64,000 nt of DNA from Plut-88900 sp963668115. GTDB lineage: Bacteria > Chloroflexota > Dehalococcoidia > Plut-88900. Made by a program: the position numbers and the translations under genes. Positions 16,924 through 26,891 of the stretch are shown in pieces. The DNA is taken from positions 124,001 to 188,000 of the forward strand of contig OY764147.1 of assembly GCA_963668115.1 (NCBI GenBank). The letters are read 5' to 3'. The notes under the pieces are model-generated. The model was not told where the DNA came from. It saw only the letters and a program-made list of their open reading frames with translations, and did no database searches. The first letter of the stretch is position 1, and each line of letters opens with the position of its first letter.

Positions 16924-18045
16924 TCAGGAAACGAGGACCTGGCGGAGGCCCTGGGCGACGAGCTGTTCTTCGCCGGGGTTGAGGGTGATGACGGCTACGG
17001 AGAGGGCGTCACCATCGGGTCGGGTCCAGATGGAGGGTTCGAGGGCTTTGAGGGCGTCGGAGGCCTGGTCGACTGTCATGCCGAGGGCCTGTTCGTCGAG
17101 GACTACTCGGAGCTGCATCCAGGGGATCTGGCCGAACCAGCCCTGCTGGAGGGTGACGTTGGGTATTTCTCCGAGGAGCTCGACGAGGACCTGGAAGCGG
17201 CGTTCCTGGTCCCGAATGCGCTCGTCGTGGTCGAGGGTGAACCACTCACGCATGGCGGCGACGGCGGCGACGGTCTCGCCGCGGTCGACCTTGTAACCTC
17301 GACCAAAGGCGCGGTTGTCCTCCAACTCGAAGGCGGTGAAGCCGTGGAGTCGGGCGGCGTCCACAAGTTCCTTCTTGCCGACCATGAAGCCGACGGAGTT
17401 GGGGCCGCCCATGTACTTGAGGCTGAAGCAGATGGAGTCGGCGCCGCAGGCGGCGATGTCCTTCATGCGCCGGACGGGATAGACCTGGAAGGCGGCGTCG
17501 ACAATGACGGCTATGTCCCGGGAGTGGGCGATGGAGATCACATCAGCAAGGGAGACAGTCCCTTCCTCGCCGTCCATGTGGGCGGGATAGAGGACTCCGA
17601 CGGTCCGTGGGCCGATGGCGTCTTCGAACTGGGAACGGGTCACCCCGTTTTCGTCGCCTACCTCGACGAGCTTGCCGCCTGGGACCTGGATGGAGCGGTC
17701 GTAGTGGTAGCGGTGGCGGTTCTGTATGAGGAACTGGTCTCGGAGGCCGGTGGTGTCGGGGAGCTGGGCGATGAGGTCGGGGTCGGGGCCGGTCATTGCG
17801 GCGGCGGCGCTGAGGGCGAGGGCGGCAAAACAGCCAGCGGTGACAAAGGCGGACTCGACGCCGAGGTCGGCGGCGATGGCCTCGCCAGCGCGGGTCACGA
17901 CCTCGTCCATGCCGGCGAAGGACTGACTGGCCTGGTCCATAGCTTCCTGGACCCGAGGGCTCAGGACTGCGCCGCCTACCACGGTGGCGGTGCCGACGGC
18001 GTTTACGATGCGGCGGATGCCTAGCTCGGCGTATATGTCTGTCAT
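16924..18045 (-). CDS. SelA-like PLP-dependent enzyme
   Basis: A 373-residue fold type I PLP protein related to L-seryl-tRNA(Sec) selenium transferase and D-glucosaminate-6-phosphate ammonia-lyase. It starts YAELGIRRIVNAVGTATVVGG, has the cofactor Asp in VDAAFQ (Asp183) and the Schiff-base Lys in FSLKYMGGP (Lys210). It lacks the N-terminal domain of true SelA and no selC or selB is nearby, so a catabolic lyase or aldolase role is more likely. The next minus-strand gene upstream, an amidohydrolase, is 28 bases away, so they are probably co-transcribed. Confidence 0.82.
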   Translation of the reverse strand: MTDIYAELGIRRIVNAVGTATVVGGAVLSPRVQEAMDQASQSFAGMDEVVTRAGEAIAADLGVESAFVTAGCFAALALSAAAAMTGPDPDLIAQLPDTTGLRDQFLIQNRHRYHYDRSIQVPGGKLVEVGDENGVTRSQFEDAIGPRTVGVLYPAHMDGEEGTVSLADVISIAHSRDIAVIVDAAFQVYPVRRMKDIAACGADSICFSLKYMGGPNSVGFMVGKKELVDAARLHGFTAFELEDNRAFGRGYKVDRGETVAAVAAMREWFTLDHDERIRDQERRFQVLVELLGEIPNVTLQQGWFGQIPWMQLRVVLDEQALGMTVDQASDALKALEPSIWTRPDGDALSVAVITLNPGEEQLVAQGLRQVLVS

Positions 18046-18073
18046 TGGATGAAGCTCCGTAATGGGGTAGGGG

Positions 18074-19207
18074 CTAGTTGAGGTTGATGCCGTAGAGTCG
18101 GGCGGCGTTGCGGCCTACGATCTTCTCCTTGTCCTCCTGGGAGATACCGGAGAAGGTGCGCTCGATGACTTCTCGGGAGTGGGGGAAGGTGCCTTCGTCG
18201 TGGGGGTAGTCGCTGCCCCACATCAGGCCGTCAACGCCGGTGTAATCAAGGTTATTGAGGCCTATGGGGTCGTCGCCGAAGGTGATGAATCCGTTGGTCT
18301 TGAAGTACTCGCTGGGCATCCTGTCGAGGTTGGGGTACTGCCACATGTGCCGGGCCTTGTACACGTCGTCCATGGCGTAGAGGGCCCAGGCGAGCCAGCC
18401 GATGCCGCATTCGACGAGGACGATGCGGAGGTCGGGGTAGCGGTCGAAGACGCCGGCGGCGGTGAGGGCGGTGAGGGGGGCCATTGCTTCGGCCATGCCG
18501 AGCACCATGCCAACGAGGTCTCTGCCGTGGGTCTCCTCCTTTGTGAGATACCTGCGGGATTTTTCGTCCGGGACGGTATCGGAGGTGGTGAATACGTGGA
18601 AGCTCAGGGGCAGGCCCAGCTCAGCTACCGTGGCCCAGAGGGGTTCGTAAACGGGGAGGTTGTAGGGGGTAGCGGCATAGTTGACCGGGACGGAGAGGGA
18701 GCGGTAGCCCTTGGCGGCGATGCGCTTGACCTCGGTGACGGCGGCGTCCACGTCAATTACGGGGATGGTGGCGGAGGGGATGCAGACATCGGAGTGGGAG
18801 GAGAAAACGTCCCAGTAGAAATCGTTGTAGAGGGAGCAGACGGCGAGCTGGTATCGGGGCTCGGGGGAGGAGAAGGCCTCGAAGATGCCGTTGGGGTATA
18901 TGACCTCAGCGGATACACCGTCCTCGACCTGGTCCTTGAGGCGGAGGTCTACGTCCGTGCCCCACTCACGGTTGACCCCAACGCCCACGTCCTCGCCGCC
19001 CCGGAACTCCTTGCGGAGGTCGGTCTCGTTGAGGGGGTTTGGCGTATCGAGGAGGATGGGATGCTGGCCGTCGAGAATCTGGTACCTGTGTCCCTCCACA
19101 ACCTCGATGTGGGGTTTACGGTGACGGAGGTCCTCGGGGAGCTTTTCGTAGATTGTGCCCGGTTCCTCGGCGTGGGAGTCGGCGGAAATGACTTTATAAT
19201 CTGCCAC
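18074..19207 (-). CDS. Amidohydrolase family 2 protein
   Basis: A 377-residue TIM-barrel protein. I chose the GTG at 19205-19207 because a GGGAGGT site precedes it and because the product then begins with the first strand, ADYKVISADSHAEEP; a longer frame exists but looks spurious. Other family segments are GLPLSFHVFTTSD, LTALTAAGVFDRYPDLRIVLVECG and the metal/catalytic segment MWGSDYPHDEGTFPHS near the C-terminus. Members decarboxylate or hydrolyse aromatic and other acids; the substrate is unknown. It probably shares a transcript with the SelA-like gene. Confidence 0.85.
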   Translation of the reverse strand: MADYKVISADSHAEEPGTIYEKLPEDLRHRKPHIEVVEGHRYQILDGQHPILLDTPNPLNETDLRKEFRGGEDVGVGVNREWGTDVDLRLKDQVEDGVSAEVIYPNGIFEAFSSPEPRYQLAVCSLYNDFYWDVFSSHSDVCIPSATIPVIDVDAAVTEVKRIAAKGYRSLSVPVNYAATPYNLPVYEPLWATVAELGLPLSFHVFTTSDTVPDEKSRRYLTKEETHGRDLVGMVLGMAEAMAPLTALTAAGVFDRYPDLRIVLVECGIGWLAWALYAMDDVYKARHMWQYPNLDRMPSEYFKTNGFITFGDDPIGLNNLDYTGVDGLMWGSDYPHDEGTFPHSREVIERTFSGISQEDKEKIVGRNAARLYGINLN

Positions 19208-19305
19208 AGGTGACCTCCCTTTCCTGGTGAGCGTTGGATGTGGGTGATTATAGAGGATTTGCACACAGGTTAAAGGGTGCGATGATATAGAAACATCGAA
19301 GAGCC

Positions 19306-21174
19306 ATGGAACAGCTACTGGGAATAATACTGCCGCTGGGTGCGGTGGCTGATCAATCGGAGACGGAGCACTTTGCGCTTCTGCGTGACTTCGCCATCGT
19401 AATGGCGGTGGGGGGTGGGGCGGTGGTGTTGTTCCGCCTGGTGAAGCAGCCACCGATTCTCGGGTACTTGCTGGGCGGGCTGCTCATCGGGCCGTACACG
19501 CTGGCGAATCCGCCGGTGGAAAACCTGGGGCTGATAACAGCGCTGGCGGACCTGGGGCTGATCATCCTGTTGTTTGCGCTAGGCCTTGACCTGGGGTGGA
19601 AGAGATTGAGGAGCGTCGGGTTCCGGGTGGTGGTTATCGGAGTCCTTGAGATCTCGTTGATGATGTCGCTGGGTTACGAGATCGGGACTTTGCTGGGCTG
19701 GACGGGGACGGATTCGATTTTCCTCGGGGCGGCGCTTTCGATATCCAGTACGGCGATCCTGTACAAGATGCTGAAAGACACGGGGCAACTGCACCACGTG
19801 CAGGGGCGAATAATCGTGGGAATCCTGGTTATAGAGGACATAGCGGCGGTTATTTTGCTCACGGTGCTGTCGGGGGTGGCGACGACGGGCGCGGTGGAGC
19901 CGGCGACGGTAGGTTCGCTGGCGTTGAAGCTGTTGATATTCGGATTTGCCGCGCTGGCAATCGGGGCGTTGGTGGCGCCCTGGGCCGTCCGTTTCATAGC
20001 GAGATACAAATCGGAAGAGATCATGCTACTGGCGTCTCTTGCCATGTGCTTCGGGCTGGCACTGGTAGCGCAGGAGTTGGACGTGTCTCCGGCGGCGGGG
20101 GCGTTCCTGATCGGGGCGGTGCTGGGAGACACGAACCAGTCCGAGAGGCTGGTGAAGATCGTATCGCCGGTCAAGGACTTCTTCGCTGCATTGTTCTTCA
20201 TTTCGATTGGGATGCTGGTCAACCTATCAGACATGGCGGACCACATCGGGCCTGCGTTGATCGTGTCCGCGGTGTTCATAGGGGGAAAGCTGGTGGCGGA
20301 CACGGTGGCGACATTCGCTACGGGAGAGGATGGGCGGACTGCGTTGAAGGTCGGGACTGGGATGACCCAGATAGGGGAGTTCTCCCTGGCTATAGTGAGC
20401 GTCGGTGCGCTGCACGGGGCGGTCTCCCCATTCCTGTATCCGGTAGTTGCGGTAGCCACGGGGATCACGTCGCTCTTCTATCCGTTCATATTCAGGAGTG
20501 CAGACCCGCTGGCGAACATTCTGGAGAAGTTGTCACCGAGGGTTGTGCGTCAATATCTGAACTACACGACCGAGTGGATCAGGTCGACGAGGAGCTTGCT
20601 ACGTCTTAGAAGTGAAAACGCGATGAGGGTACAGCGCTACTGGCGGTTAACCCTACTGAACGCGGGCGTGATAATACTCCTGCTTATCGTCGGGAGCGTG
20701 GTGATGCGCTTCAACGAAGGCATATCGGAGGTTATCAACGTTAGCGAGCAGACAGTGGGGCTAGTGATAGGCGGCGCCGTCATAGTCCTTGGATTGCCTG
20801 CATCAATCGGGATCTGGTGGTCGTTGCGGAAAGTAGCGGACGGGGTGGGCACTTACATAAACGACAGCATAGCCGAACGGGTCCCGAGGGCCAGCGTGCC
20901 GCCTAACAGCATTTACCGAAGAGGGTTTGCCCTGATTATGCGCGACGGCCTCCTGCTGCTGCTAATGGTGGTCCTGTTCATCTGGAGCATTCCACTAGTC
21001 TCCCAGCTGCTTTTCCTGGGAAGCATAACTACACCCGTGACTATTGCCATAATTGTACTCATCTCCATTGCAGGGTTGTACGTATCGAGGAAGATATACA
21101 AGGTGATTACCAGGGGGCTGATAAGGACGTTCTTGCCTGAGATAGAAGAAGAGGAAGACAGAGACCAGGGCTGA
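19306..21174 (+). CDS. CPA2-family cation/proton antiporter (KefB/Nap type)
   Basis: A 622-residue membrane protein. Residues 1 to about 400 form the antiporter domain: VKQPPILGYLLGGLLIGP at about 45-62, ALGLDLGWKRLR, IVIEDIAAVI-like segment IVGILVIEDIAAVILL with the transport-site acidic pair, and SPAAGAFLIGAVLGDT. After a hydrophilic linker, about three more hydrophobic segments follow (LLNAGVIILLLIVGSVVMRF, VGLVIGGAVIVLGLPAS, LLLLMVVLFIWSIPL). There is no TrkA_N or TrkA_C domain in the protein. It would exchange K+ or Na+ for protons. Confidence 0.88.
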   Translation: MEQLLGIILPLGAVADQSETEHFALLRDFAIVMAVGGGAVVLFRLVKQPPILGYLLGGLLIGPYTLANPPVENLGLITALADLGLIILLFALGLDLGWKRLRSVGFRVVVIGVLEISLMMSLGYEIGTLLGWTGTDSIFLGAALSISSTAILYKMLKDTGQLHHVQGRIIVGILVIEDIAAVILLTVLSGVATTGAVEPATVGSLALKLLIFGFAALAIGALVAPWAVRFIARYKSEEIMLLASLAMCFGLALVAQELDVSPAAGAFLIGAVLGDTNQSERLVKIVSPVKDFFAALFFISIGMLVNLSDMADHIGPALIVSAVFIGGKLVADTVATFATGEDGRTALKVGTGMTQIGEFSLAIVSVGALHGAVSPFLYPVVAVATGITSLFYPFIFRSADPLANILEKLSPRVVRQYLNYTTEWIRSTRSLLRLRSENAMRVQRYWRLTLLNAGVIILLLIVGSVVMRFNEGISEVINVSEQTVGLVIGGAVIVLGLPASIGIWWSLRKVADGVGTYINDSIAERVPRASVPPNSIYRRGFALIMRDGLLLLLMVVLFIWSIPLVSQLLFLGSITTPVTIAIIVLISIAGLYVSRKIYKVITRGLIRTFLPEIEEEEDRDQG

Positions 21175-21211
21175 AATGCAATTTATGTTGTAGGGTAAGG
21201 CCCCAGGCAGC

Positions 21212-23135
21212 TTACCGCCGCCAGCTTTTGCGGAAGAACTCGTGGCCGTCTACGGTGATGCGGACGTTGAGGGACATAGCCATGTGGGATGACCATGTGT
21301 CAGCATGAAGCTCTATGGTTCCCGAGATTGGCGATTCGAACCTGAACTTGGATTCCGATGTCACGCTGGCGCCGTCAGGATGGTACCGGCCGGTGCTGGC
21401 GGTGGCAACGTGGTCGTAAACGAACCGGCCACGATCTTCCAACTGCAACTCGGAGTGTTTCCCAGAGCGGACGCTTACGGAGTCTTTGGCCAAGTCTCTT
21501 TCGATTGTGCGATAGGGGACTGAAGCAGTTTCCAATATGCAGTGCTCAAGGGTGGTCTCGGGGCGGACGATGTTGGGTTGGGGTAGGTCGGAACTTCCAC
21601 GTGCGACGGGCAAGAACACCCGAGAGCCGGCAGTGTTCACATGGATGGTGGGATTTGAGGGAGCGGGCCAAATTCGCGGGAAATCGGAGCAAGAAAGGCT
21701 GAGACGCAGCCTGTGGCCTTCAGGCAGTAGGTAGGCGGTGGCCCATAGAGGTACGCGGAATTGGTATGCGCGGTCGGGTCCGAGGCGTTCAGCTTCTTCA
21801 TGGGATGCGTGATGGCTTCCCTTGAGCCAACCGGTAGTGATGAGGGACGACCTGCCGTCTTTGTCCACATCACAGAGCTTGGCTACGATGTTTACGTCTT
21901 CGCCGCCCTCGACGGTGGCACGTACCAAAACCTCGGGGGAACCGCGAATTTCCAGCGATTCTGCCAAAGGCTCGGAGGTGTAGGTTAGGGAGAAGAGGTC
22001 ATCGGCGCCCTGGTCGAGGGGCCTGCCAATGCCCAGAGACTTGGGGTCCCATAAGGAAGACGCCGTGCCAACTGTTGGGTCGACCTGATAGGCGTCAATC
22101 GCCTGGGATGATGACTCTACCGTAGACAGCCTGCCATTGCCGGAAAGGTACAGTTCAGCCGGCTTGACGGCAGAGCCGGGCCAATCGTCTTCGTGATTCC
22201 AGCCCTTGCCCTGGGTGTAGAAGGTTATCGGCGGTTCGTCCATGATGCCGGTGTCGATGCCCTTCAGCCAGTAGTCCCACCAGCGGAGCAGATCCCGGTA
22301 GTGGTCCAGGGGCTCGATGTCCGCTGCAGAGGGAGAACCGTGCATCCAAGGCCCCATCAGCAGTTTCTTAGGGCCGGTGATTTTTTCGTACAAGGAAACC
22401 ATGGCCTGTGGAAAGATATCCCACCATCCTCCCATGACGTAGGTCGGGATGGAGATGCCGGAGACGTCGATGATGCGAGAGCGCCAATACTCGTCCTTTT
22501 CGGGGTGGGAGGGCCAGGGGAGCATAAACGGTCGGTTGGCCTCCAGCCTATCCTTCCAGACCTCGTACCACCGGCCGTCGGGGTCCTGGAGGGTGGGGGG
22601 CATGAGATTGAGGCCGAGCATGAAGGAGCCCCACATCCCGGGCGCACCCAGCATGTTGGCGCAGCCGCCCGGGTAAAACCAGTCGTCGTAGATATCGAAG
22701 GCGCCCTGGTTAGGAGCAATGGCATTCAGATGGGGTGGATTCAGAGAAGCGGCCTCTATGGATGTAATGGCTTCGTAGGAGGTACCCCACATCCCCACCC
22801 CTCCATCGCACCAGGGCTGAGCAGCAATCCACTCTACAATCTCGGCGGCGTCCTGAGCCTCGTGCGGCGAGTCCATGGCATCCCAAGCGATGCCTTCCGA
22901 GTTGCCGAGGCCCCGGAAGTCGGCCAGAACGCATGCGTATCCGTGGCGGGCGAAAGAAGCGACACTCGTGGGCCGCGAAGGAGCCACCCAAGTCATCCTT
23001 TCGATATGGCGTGTAGGCGAATAGAGCGGGAAAAGGGCCCGCGCCTTGAGGAATGTAAACGTCCGCTGCGATGTGGACTCCGTCGCTGAGTCGAACCAGT
23101 TGATTCCTGTCGATATGTATGCTGTTTTCGGACAT
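21212..23135 (-). pseudogene. CocE/NonD-family hydrolase with one apparent frameshift
   Basis: A serine hydrolase of the X-Pro dipeptidyl-peptidase/cocaine esterase family read in two frames. The N-terminus starts at ATG 23133-23135 (MSENSIHIDRNQLVRLSDG, then YTPYRKDDLGGSFAAHE); the remaining ~580 residues continue in another frame from about 22965 (SVASFARHGYACVLADFRGLG), with the nucleophile segment GMWGTSYEA, GPWMHGSPSAAD and a C-terminal jelly-roll domain. A one-base change near 22960-22972 would restore a full gene of about 640 residues. Everything downstream of the shift looks intact, so it is either a very young pseudogene or a sequence error. Confidence 0.8.
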
Positions 23136-23322
23136 GCCACAATCCTTTGCCGGGTACGATAAGGACCGGACTCGGATACCCACCCTACCACACCAGGTGA
23201 ACACGTGAGAGGCAGTTCAGTGGACAGAGTATGGCCAGTGGCTTATTATCAGCCTTCGCGTTCAAGGGAACCCTTCGGCCCAGTGCGCGCAAAATTTCAG
23301 GAAGCGTGAGACAGAGATCCCA

Positions 23323-23733
23323 ATGACACAGCAAGACGAATTGCTATTCAACAAAAGCGTACTCGACGAGGAGTACAACCTGGGCAATTTCGAGGTGACG
23401 GGTGAGATGATACGGGACTTCAACGAGGGTACGGGGTCGGGGGACGGGTCGGAAGCCCCGGCGCTGATAGCGACCCTGTTTGCCAACTTTGAAGGGCCGG
23501 ACGACCTGAACCTAGACTTCGAGGGATTCGACTACATGGCAGGACAGTACCTCGAACCCGGCACCTCCGTGAGGGCGGGGGACGTGCTGACGTGCGTTGC
23601 GAGGGTGAAGTCGGTGTACAAGAAGACGGGGAGGTCGGGGCCGATGGCCTTCGTGGTGAGGGAGCATACATTCACCAACCAGCATGGCGAGACCGTGGCT
23701 CGGGTTGGAATGTCCACAATAAGGAGAAAGTAG
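23323..23733 (+). CDS. MaoC-like dehydratase, N-terminal-type subunit
   Basis: A 136-residue hot-dog fold protein of the MaoC_dehydrat_N type: VLDEEYNLGNFEVTGEMIRDFNEGTG at the start and LEPGTSVRAGDVLTCVARVKSVYKKTG in the centre, ending with REHTFTNQHGETVARVGMSTIRR. In two-gene systems such a protein pairs with a catalytic MaoC partner to hydrate enoyl-CoA. The partner lies 6 bases downstream. Confidence 0.8.
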   Translation: MTQQDELLFNKSVLDEEYNLGNFEVTGEMIRDFNEGTGSGDGSEAPALIATLFANFEGPDDLNLDFEGFDYMAGQYLEPGTSVRAGDVLTCVARVKSVYKKTGRSGPMAFVVREHTFTNQHGETVARVGMSTIRRK

Positions 23734-23739
23734 AAAGTA

Positions 23740-24177
23740 ATGAGTGAGCAGAGCGGAGCGGTCTATTTCGAACAGATAGACGTGGGGGATGAGATAGGTC
23801 CGCTGACCAAGAAGCCGACGCTGGAACAGGTGGAAGCGTTTTGTCGGGCGTACGGGCTGGAGGAGAAGTCGCGATTCACGGACCTTGAGACGGCGAAGAG
23901 CGAGGGTGTAGACCAGCTTATCATCCCGGGAATAATGAGCATGGCGTACCTGTCACAGCTGATAACGGACTGGGCCCCGAATATCACGTTGAAGAAGCTG
24001 GACATAATCTTCCGGGCGCCGGTTAAGCACGAAGAGGCGATCCAGTGCGTCGGGGTGGTGACGGACAAAGAGGTGCGGGAGGGCGAGAACTGCATAGACG
24101 TGGACGTGTACATCGAGAACCCGGAGGGGCGGAGGGCGGTCACGGGGCAGGCCCTGGTTGTTGCTCCTTTGGAGTAG
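23740..24177 (+). CDS. MaoC-like dehydratase partner subunit
   Basis: A 145-residue hot-dog protein: YFEQIDVGDEIGPLTKKPTLEQVEAFCRAYG, then GVDQLIIPGIMSMAYLSQLITDW, which corresponds to the hydratase-2 helix region, and IIFRAPVKHEEAIQCVGVVTDKEV. The usual catalytic Asp/His pair of hydratase 2 (D...H in the IxPG helix) is not plain, so which subunit is catalytic is uncertain. It is tightly linked to the preceding gene, and an alpha/beta hydrolase follows. Confidence 0.8.
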   Translation: MSEQSGAVYFEQIDVGDEIGPLTKKPTLEQVEAFCRAYGLEEKSRFTDLETAKSEGVDQLIIPGIMSMAYLSQLITDWAPNITLKKLDIIFRAPVKHEEAIQCVGVVTDKEVREGENCIDVDVYIENPEGRRAVTGQALVVAPLE

Positions 24178-24210
24178 AGGCAAGAAAAAACTGACGGATT
24201 GGGAGGAGTC

Positions 24211-24984
24211 ATGGGCAGCGTAGTAGTCAATGGGAGCAAAGTTAACTTCCAGGCGCCGGAGGGGTTTGCGGAGGAAAACAGGAAGGGACATACAGTCCTG
24301 ATGGTCCATGGGGCCACGAATAATCACAGGGCCTGGCATCACCAGGTGGAGGCGCTGTCCAAGGACCACAGTCCAATTGCCGTGGACCTTCCCGGACACC
24401 TGCACTCCGGTGGTAAAGGAATAGACAACGCGGAAGATTACAGGGCGTTCGTAAAGGCGCTGGCCGAGGCATTAGACCTGACGCCATTCGTGTTCGCAGG
24501 ACACTCGATGGGGGGCTCCATGGCCCTGGACTTTGCGGTGCACCACGGGGACATGCTCAAGGGCGCGGTAATGGTGGGGTCGAGTCCCAGTTGGGAGATT
24601 AGCGAAGACGAGTTGAGGCCATGGAGGGAAGACCCGGATAAGGCAAGAGTTGAATTGGGAGAAGGCTTCGCAGAGGGGACATCGAAGGAAATCAGGGAGT
24701 GGGCTGCGAGGGAACTGGCAGGGACCCCGGGGGATGTGTGCTATTCGGACCTTGCGGCCTGTGGCACGTTCGACCCGAACCCAGACTTCAGTAAAGTAAC
24801 GGTGCCGATGATGGTGGTAGTGGGGGACGAGGACGAGATGTCGATTCCGGGGTCGCAGATGGTGGCGGAGAGGGTGTCGGGGGCGCAGTACGACCTGATC
24901 TCAGGCTGCGGACATCCCATAATGATCGAACACCCGGACATTCTGAATGACCTGATGCTGAGGTTTCTCGACAGGTTGCAATAG
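24211..24984 (+). CDS. Alpha/beta hydrolase
   Basis: A 257-residue hydrolase. The oxyanion region is MVHGATNNHRAWHHQ, the nucleophile elbow GHSMGGSMALDFA, the acid lies in VVVGDEDEMSIP and the catalytic His in SGCGHPIMIEHP. The ATG at 24211 follows GGGAGGAG and is preferred to the in-frame TTG at 24199. It forms an operon with the two MaoC-like genes, so it may act on a (thio)ester product of that pathway (inference). Confidence 0.87.
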   Translation: MGSVVVNGSKVNFQAPEGFAEENRKGHTVLMVHGATNNHRAWHHQVEALSKDHSPIAVDLPGHLHSGGKGIDNAEDYRAFVKALAEALDLTPFVFAGHSMGGSMALDFAVHHGDMLKGAVMVGSSPSWEISEDELRPWREDPDKARVELGEGFAEGTSKEIREWAARELAGTPGDVCYSDLAACGTFDPNPDFSKVTVPMMVVVGDEDEMSIPGSQMVAERVSGAQYDLISGCGHPIMIEHPDILNDLMLRFLDRLQ

Positions 24985-25014
24985 GGGCGTCTCATCGGGA
25001 TTCAAGGCAAGGGA

Positions 25015-25446
25015 ATGGGCGCTATGCAAGCAATTGAGCGCTTCTTCAACAACTACTTCGCCAACTGGGAGATTTGCCTGCCCGCCTCGGAACTAACGGT
25101 CGGGGATAGGGGCCAGATAGTGAAGAAGGGCTGGACGATCTGGATTCTGTACGATTCCGACGAAAAGGGCGAATACCTGGATTTCTATGCTTCTCATCGC
25201 ATGACCAATGATAGGCATGTGCGAATACGGTCTGACGGGAGCCATGAGTCCCTGGAGACCATATCCGAGTTTTACGTTACCCCAGAGGACCCCACCGAGG
25301 CCGAGGCTGCAAAGAAGGAGTTCTATGAGCGCAACCGAGCGGTAGATAAGATGCTTCGGGAAAAGGGGTTTGGGATGACGGGCAAAGAGCATGGGAGCGC
25401 CCGCGTCAATCGCTGGCTGCTGACCACACCGGAAGAGGAGCGGTGA
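25015..25446 (+). CDS. Hypothetical protein
   Basis: A 143-residue cytoplasmic protein that I do not recognise. It starts MGAMQAIERFFNNYFANWEICLP; the centre (GWTIWILYDSDEKGEYLDFYASHRMTND) looks like a small beta-rich domain, and the C-terminus is helical and charged. GC content and codon use match its neighbours and an AAGG-type ribosome site precedes it, so it is probably a real gene. It lies between an alpha/beta hydrolase and a luciferase-like enzyme on the same strand. Confidence 0.7.
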   Translation: MGAMQAIERFFNNYFANWEICLPASELTVGDRGQIVKKGWTIWILYDSDEKGEYLDFYASHRMTNDRHVRIRSDGSHESLETISEFYVTPEDPTEAEAAKKEFYERNRAVDKMLREKGFGMTGKEHGSARVNRWLLTTPEEER

Positions 25447-25614
25447 GGGGGCGTGGAGTCGGGGCTTGAGGGCGGACGTGAATTCCATCGCGCGCCTCCT
25501 GGCCCCTGTCTACTACTCTCCGCATTGTGCTAACATCGGCTTGTTCACGATGCCTAGAGGCATCGTAATTCCCTAGTTAATGACCAGGGCGTTTAACGCC
25601 CCGGAGGTGCAATC

Positions 25615-26850
25615 TTGAAGGTATCCATGTTCCACCTGATGCCCCACAGGGAGCTTCCCGACGATTTCGAGGACAGGTATCACTCCGTGTGGGTGGACCC
25701 TCCGTGGTCGGAGTTGGCGGACCCGGAGAGGGTGGGCCAGTACTACAACTGGACGCTGGACGAGCTTATCTACGCCGACAAGATGGGGATGGACGGGATA
25801 TGCGTTAACGAGCACCACCAGAACGCATACGGGTTCATGCCCAACCCGAACGTGATGGGCTCGGTGCTGGCTAGGTCGACGGATAATGCGGCGCTGGTGC
25901 AGATGGGGGCCACACTGCCGACTACTCATCCGCCTGTGAGAATCGCAGAAGAGTACGCGATGCTGGACTGCATAAGCGGGGGTCGGCTGATAGCGGGGAT
26001 GCCGCTGGGGACATCGGCGGACGCCAATTTCAGCTACGGAATACCACCGATTGTGCAGAGGGAGAGGTACCGGGAAGCGCACGATCTGATTGTGGATGCG
26101 TGGACTCGGGACGAGGTGTTTGCGTTCAACGGCAAGTACACTCAACTCCGGTACGTCAACGTGTGGCCGAAGCCGATTCAGAAGCCCCATCCGCCGATCT
26201 GGGTCCCGGGCGGGGGCAGCAGCAGCACGTGGGACTTCGTCTGCGAAAAGAACTATTGCTACTGCTACCTGAGCTACTACGGGAATATCTTCGCAACGAA
26301 GATCATGGAGCGGTTCTGGGAGAGAGTCGAGCAGAACGGCCTGGACGCCAACCCCTATCGGGCCGGGTTCCTCCAGCTGGTTGCGGTGTCTGAGACCGAC
26401 GCGCAGGCGGAGAAAGACTACGAAAAGCACATCCAGTATTTCTTCAACAAGTGCATGGCCGTGGCCCCCGAGTTCCAGGCAGCGCCGGGCTACCAGGACT
26501 ACAAGAGCCTTGTGAACCGGGTCAAGCAGTTGAGCGGAGGTCGGGCGGAACAGACGGGCCAGTGGAAAGAGTGGAAATTCAAGGAATTCGTGGACAGACA
26601 ATACGTGATAAGCGGGGGGCCGGCTTCGGTGGTGGACCAGTTGAAGGATGCGGTGAAGAGGCTGAGGGTCGGGAACCTGATGGTGCTGCTGCATATCGGG
26701 TCCATGCCGCACGAACTTACGCTGAAGAACATCGAGCTGTTTTCGAAGGAAGTGCTGCCGCACGTTCACGATATGTGGGACGACGAGTGGGAGAACCACT
26801 GGTGGCCCGAGAAACTGAAGGCGAAGGCCCCGGCGGCGGTGGTGGGATAG
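25615..26850 (+). CDS. Luciferase-like (LLM) flavin-dependent oxidoreductase
   Basis: A 411-residue TIM-barrel flavoenzyme from TTG 25615, which is preceded by GGAGGT. Family segments include KVSMFHLMPHRELP, WTLDELIYADKMGMDGICVNEHH, TTHPPVRIAEEYAMLDCISGGRLIAGMPLG and KPIQKPHPPIWVPGGGSSS. Such proteins use FMNH2 or F420 to oxidise or desulfonate small organics. The next gene is an alpha/beta hydrolase 41 bases downstream, as in many monooxygenase operons. Confidence 0.88.
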   Translation: MKVSMFHLMPHRELPDDFEDRYHSVWVDPPWSELADPERVGQYYNWTLDELIYADKMGMDGICVNEHHQNAYGFMPNPNVMGSVLARSTDNAALVQMGATLPTTHPPVRIAEEYAMLDCISGGRLIAGMPLGTSADANFSYGIPPIVQRERYREAHDLIVDAWTRDEVFAFNGKYTQLRYVNVWPKPIQKPHPPIWVPGGGSSSTWDFVCEKNYCYCYLSYYGNIFATKIMERFWERVEQNGLDANPYRAGFLQLVAVSETDAQAEKDYEKHIQYFFNKCMAVAPEFQAAPGYQDYKSLVNRVKQLSGGRAEQTGQWKEWKFKEFVDRQYVISGGPASVVDQLKDAVKRLRVGNLMVLLHIGSMPHELTLKNIELFSKEVLPHVHDMWDDEWENHWWPEKLKAKAPAAVVG

Positions 26851-26891
26851 GGACAAGTTAGGGAGTTCAGCATCCCTTACAGGAGAAAAGA

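Noticed and set aside
25573..26856. 427-codon minus-strand frame
   Set aside because: It is antisense to an obvious luciferase-like enzyme and has no family features.
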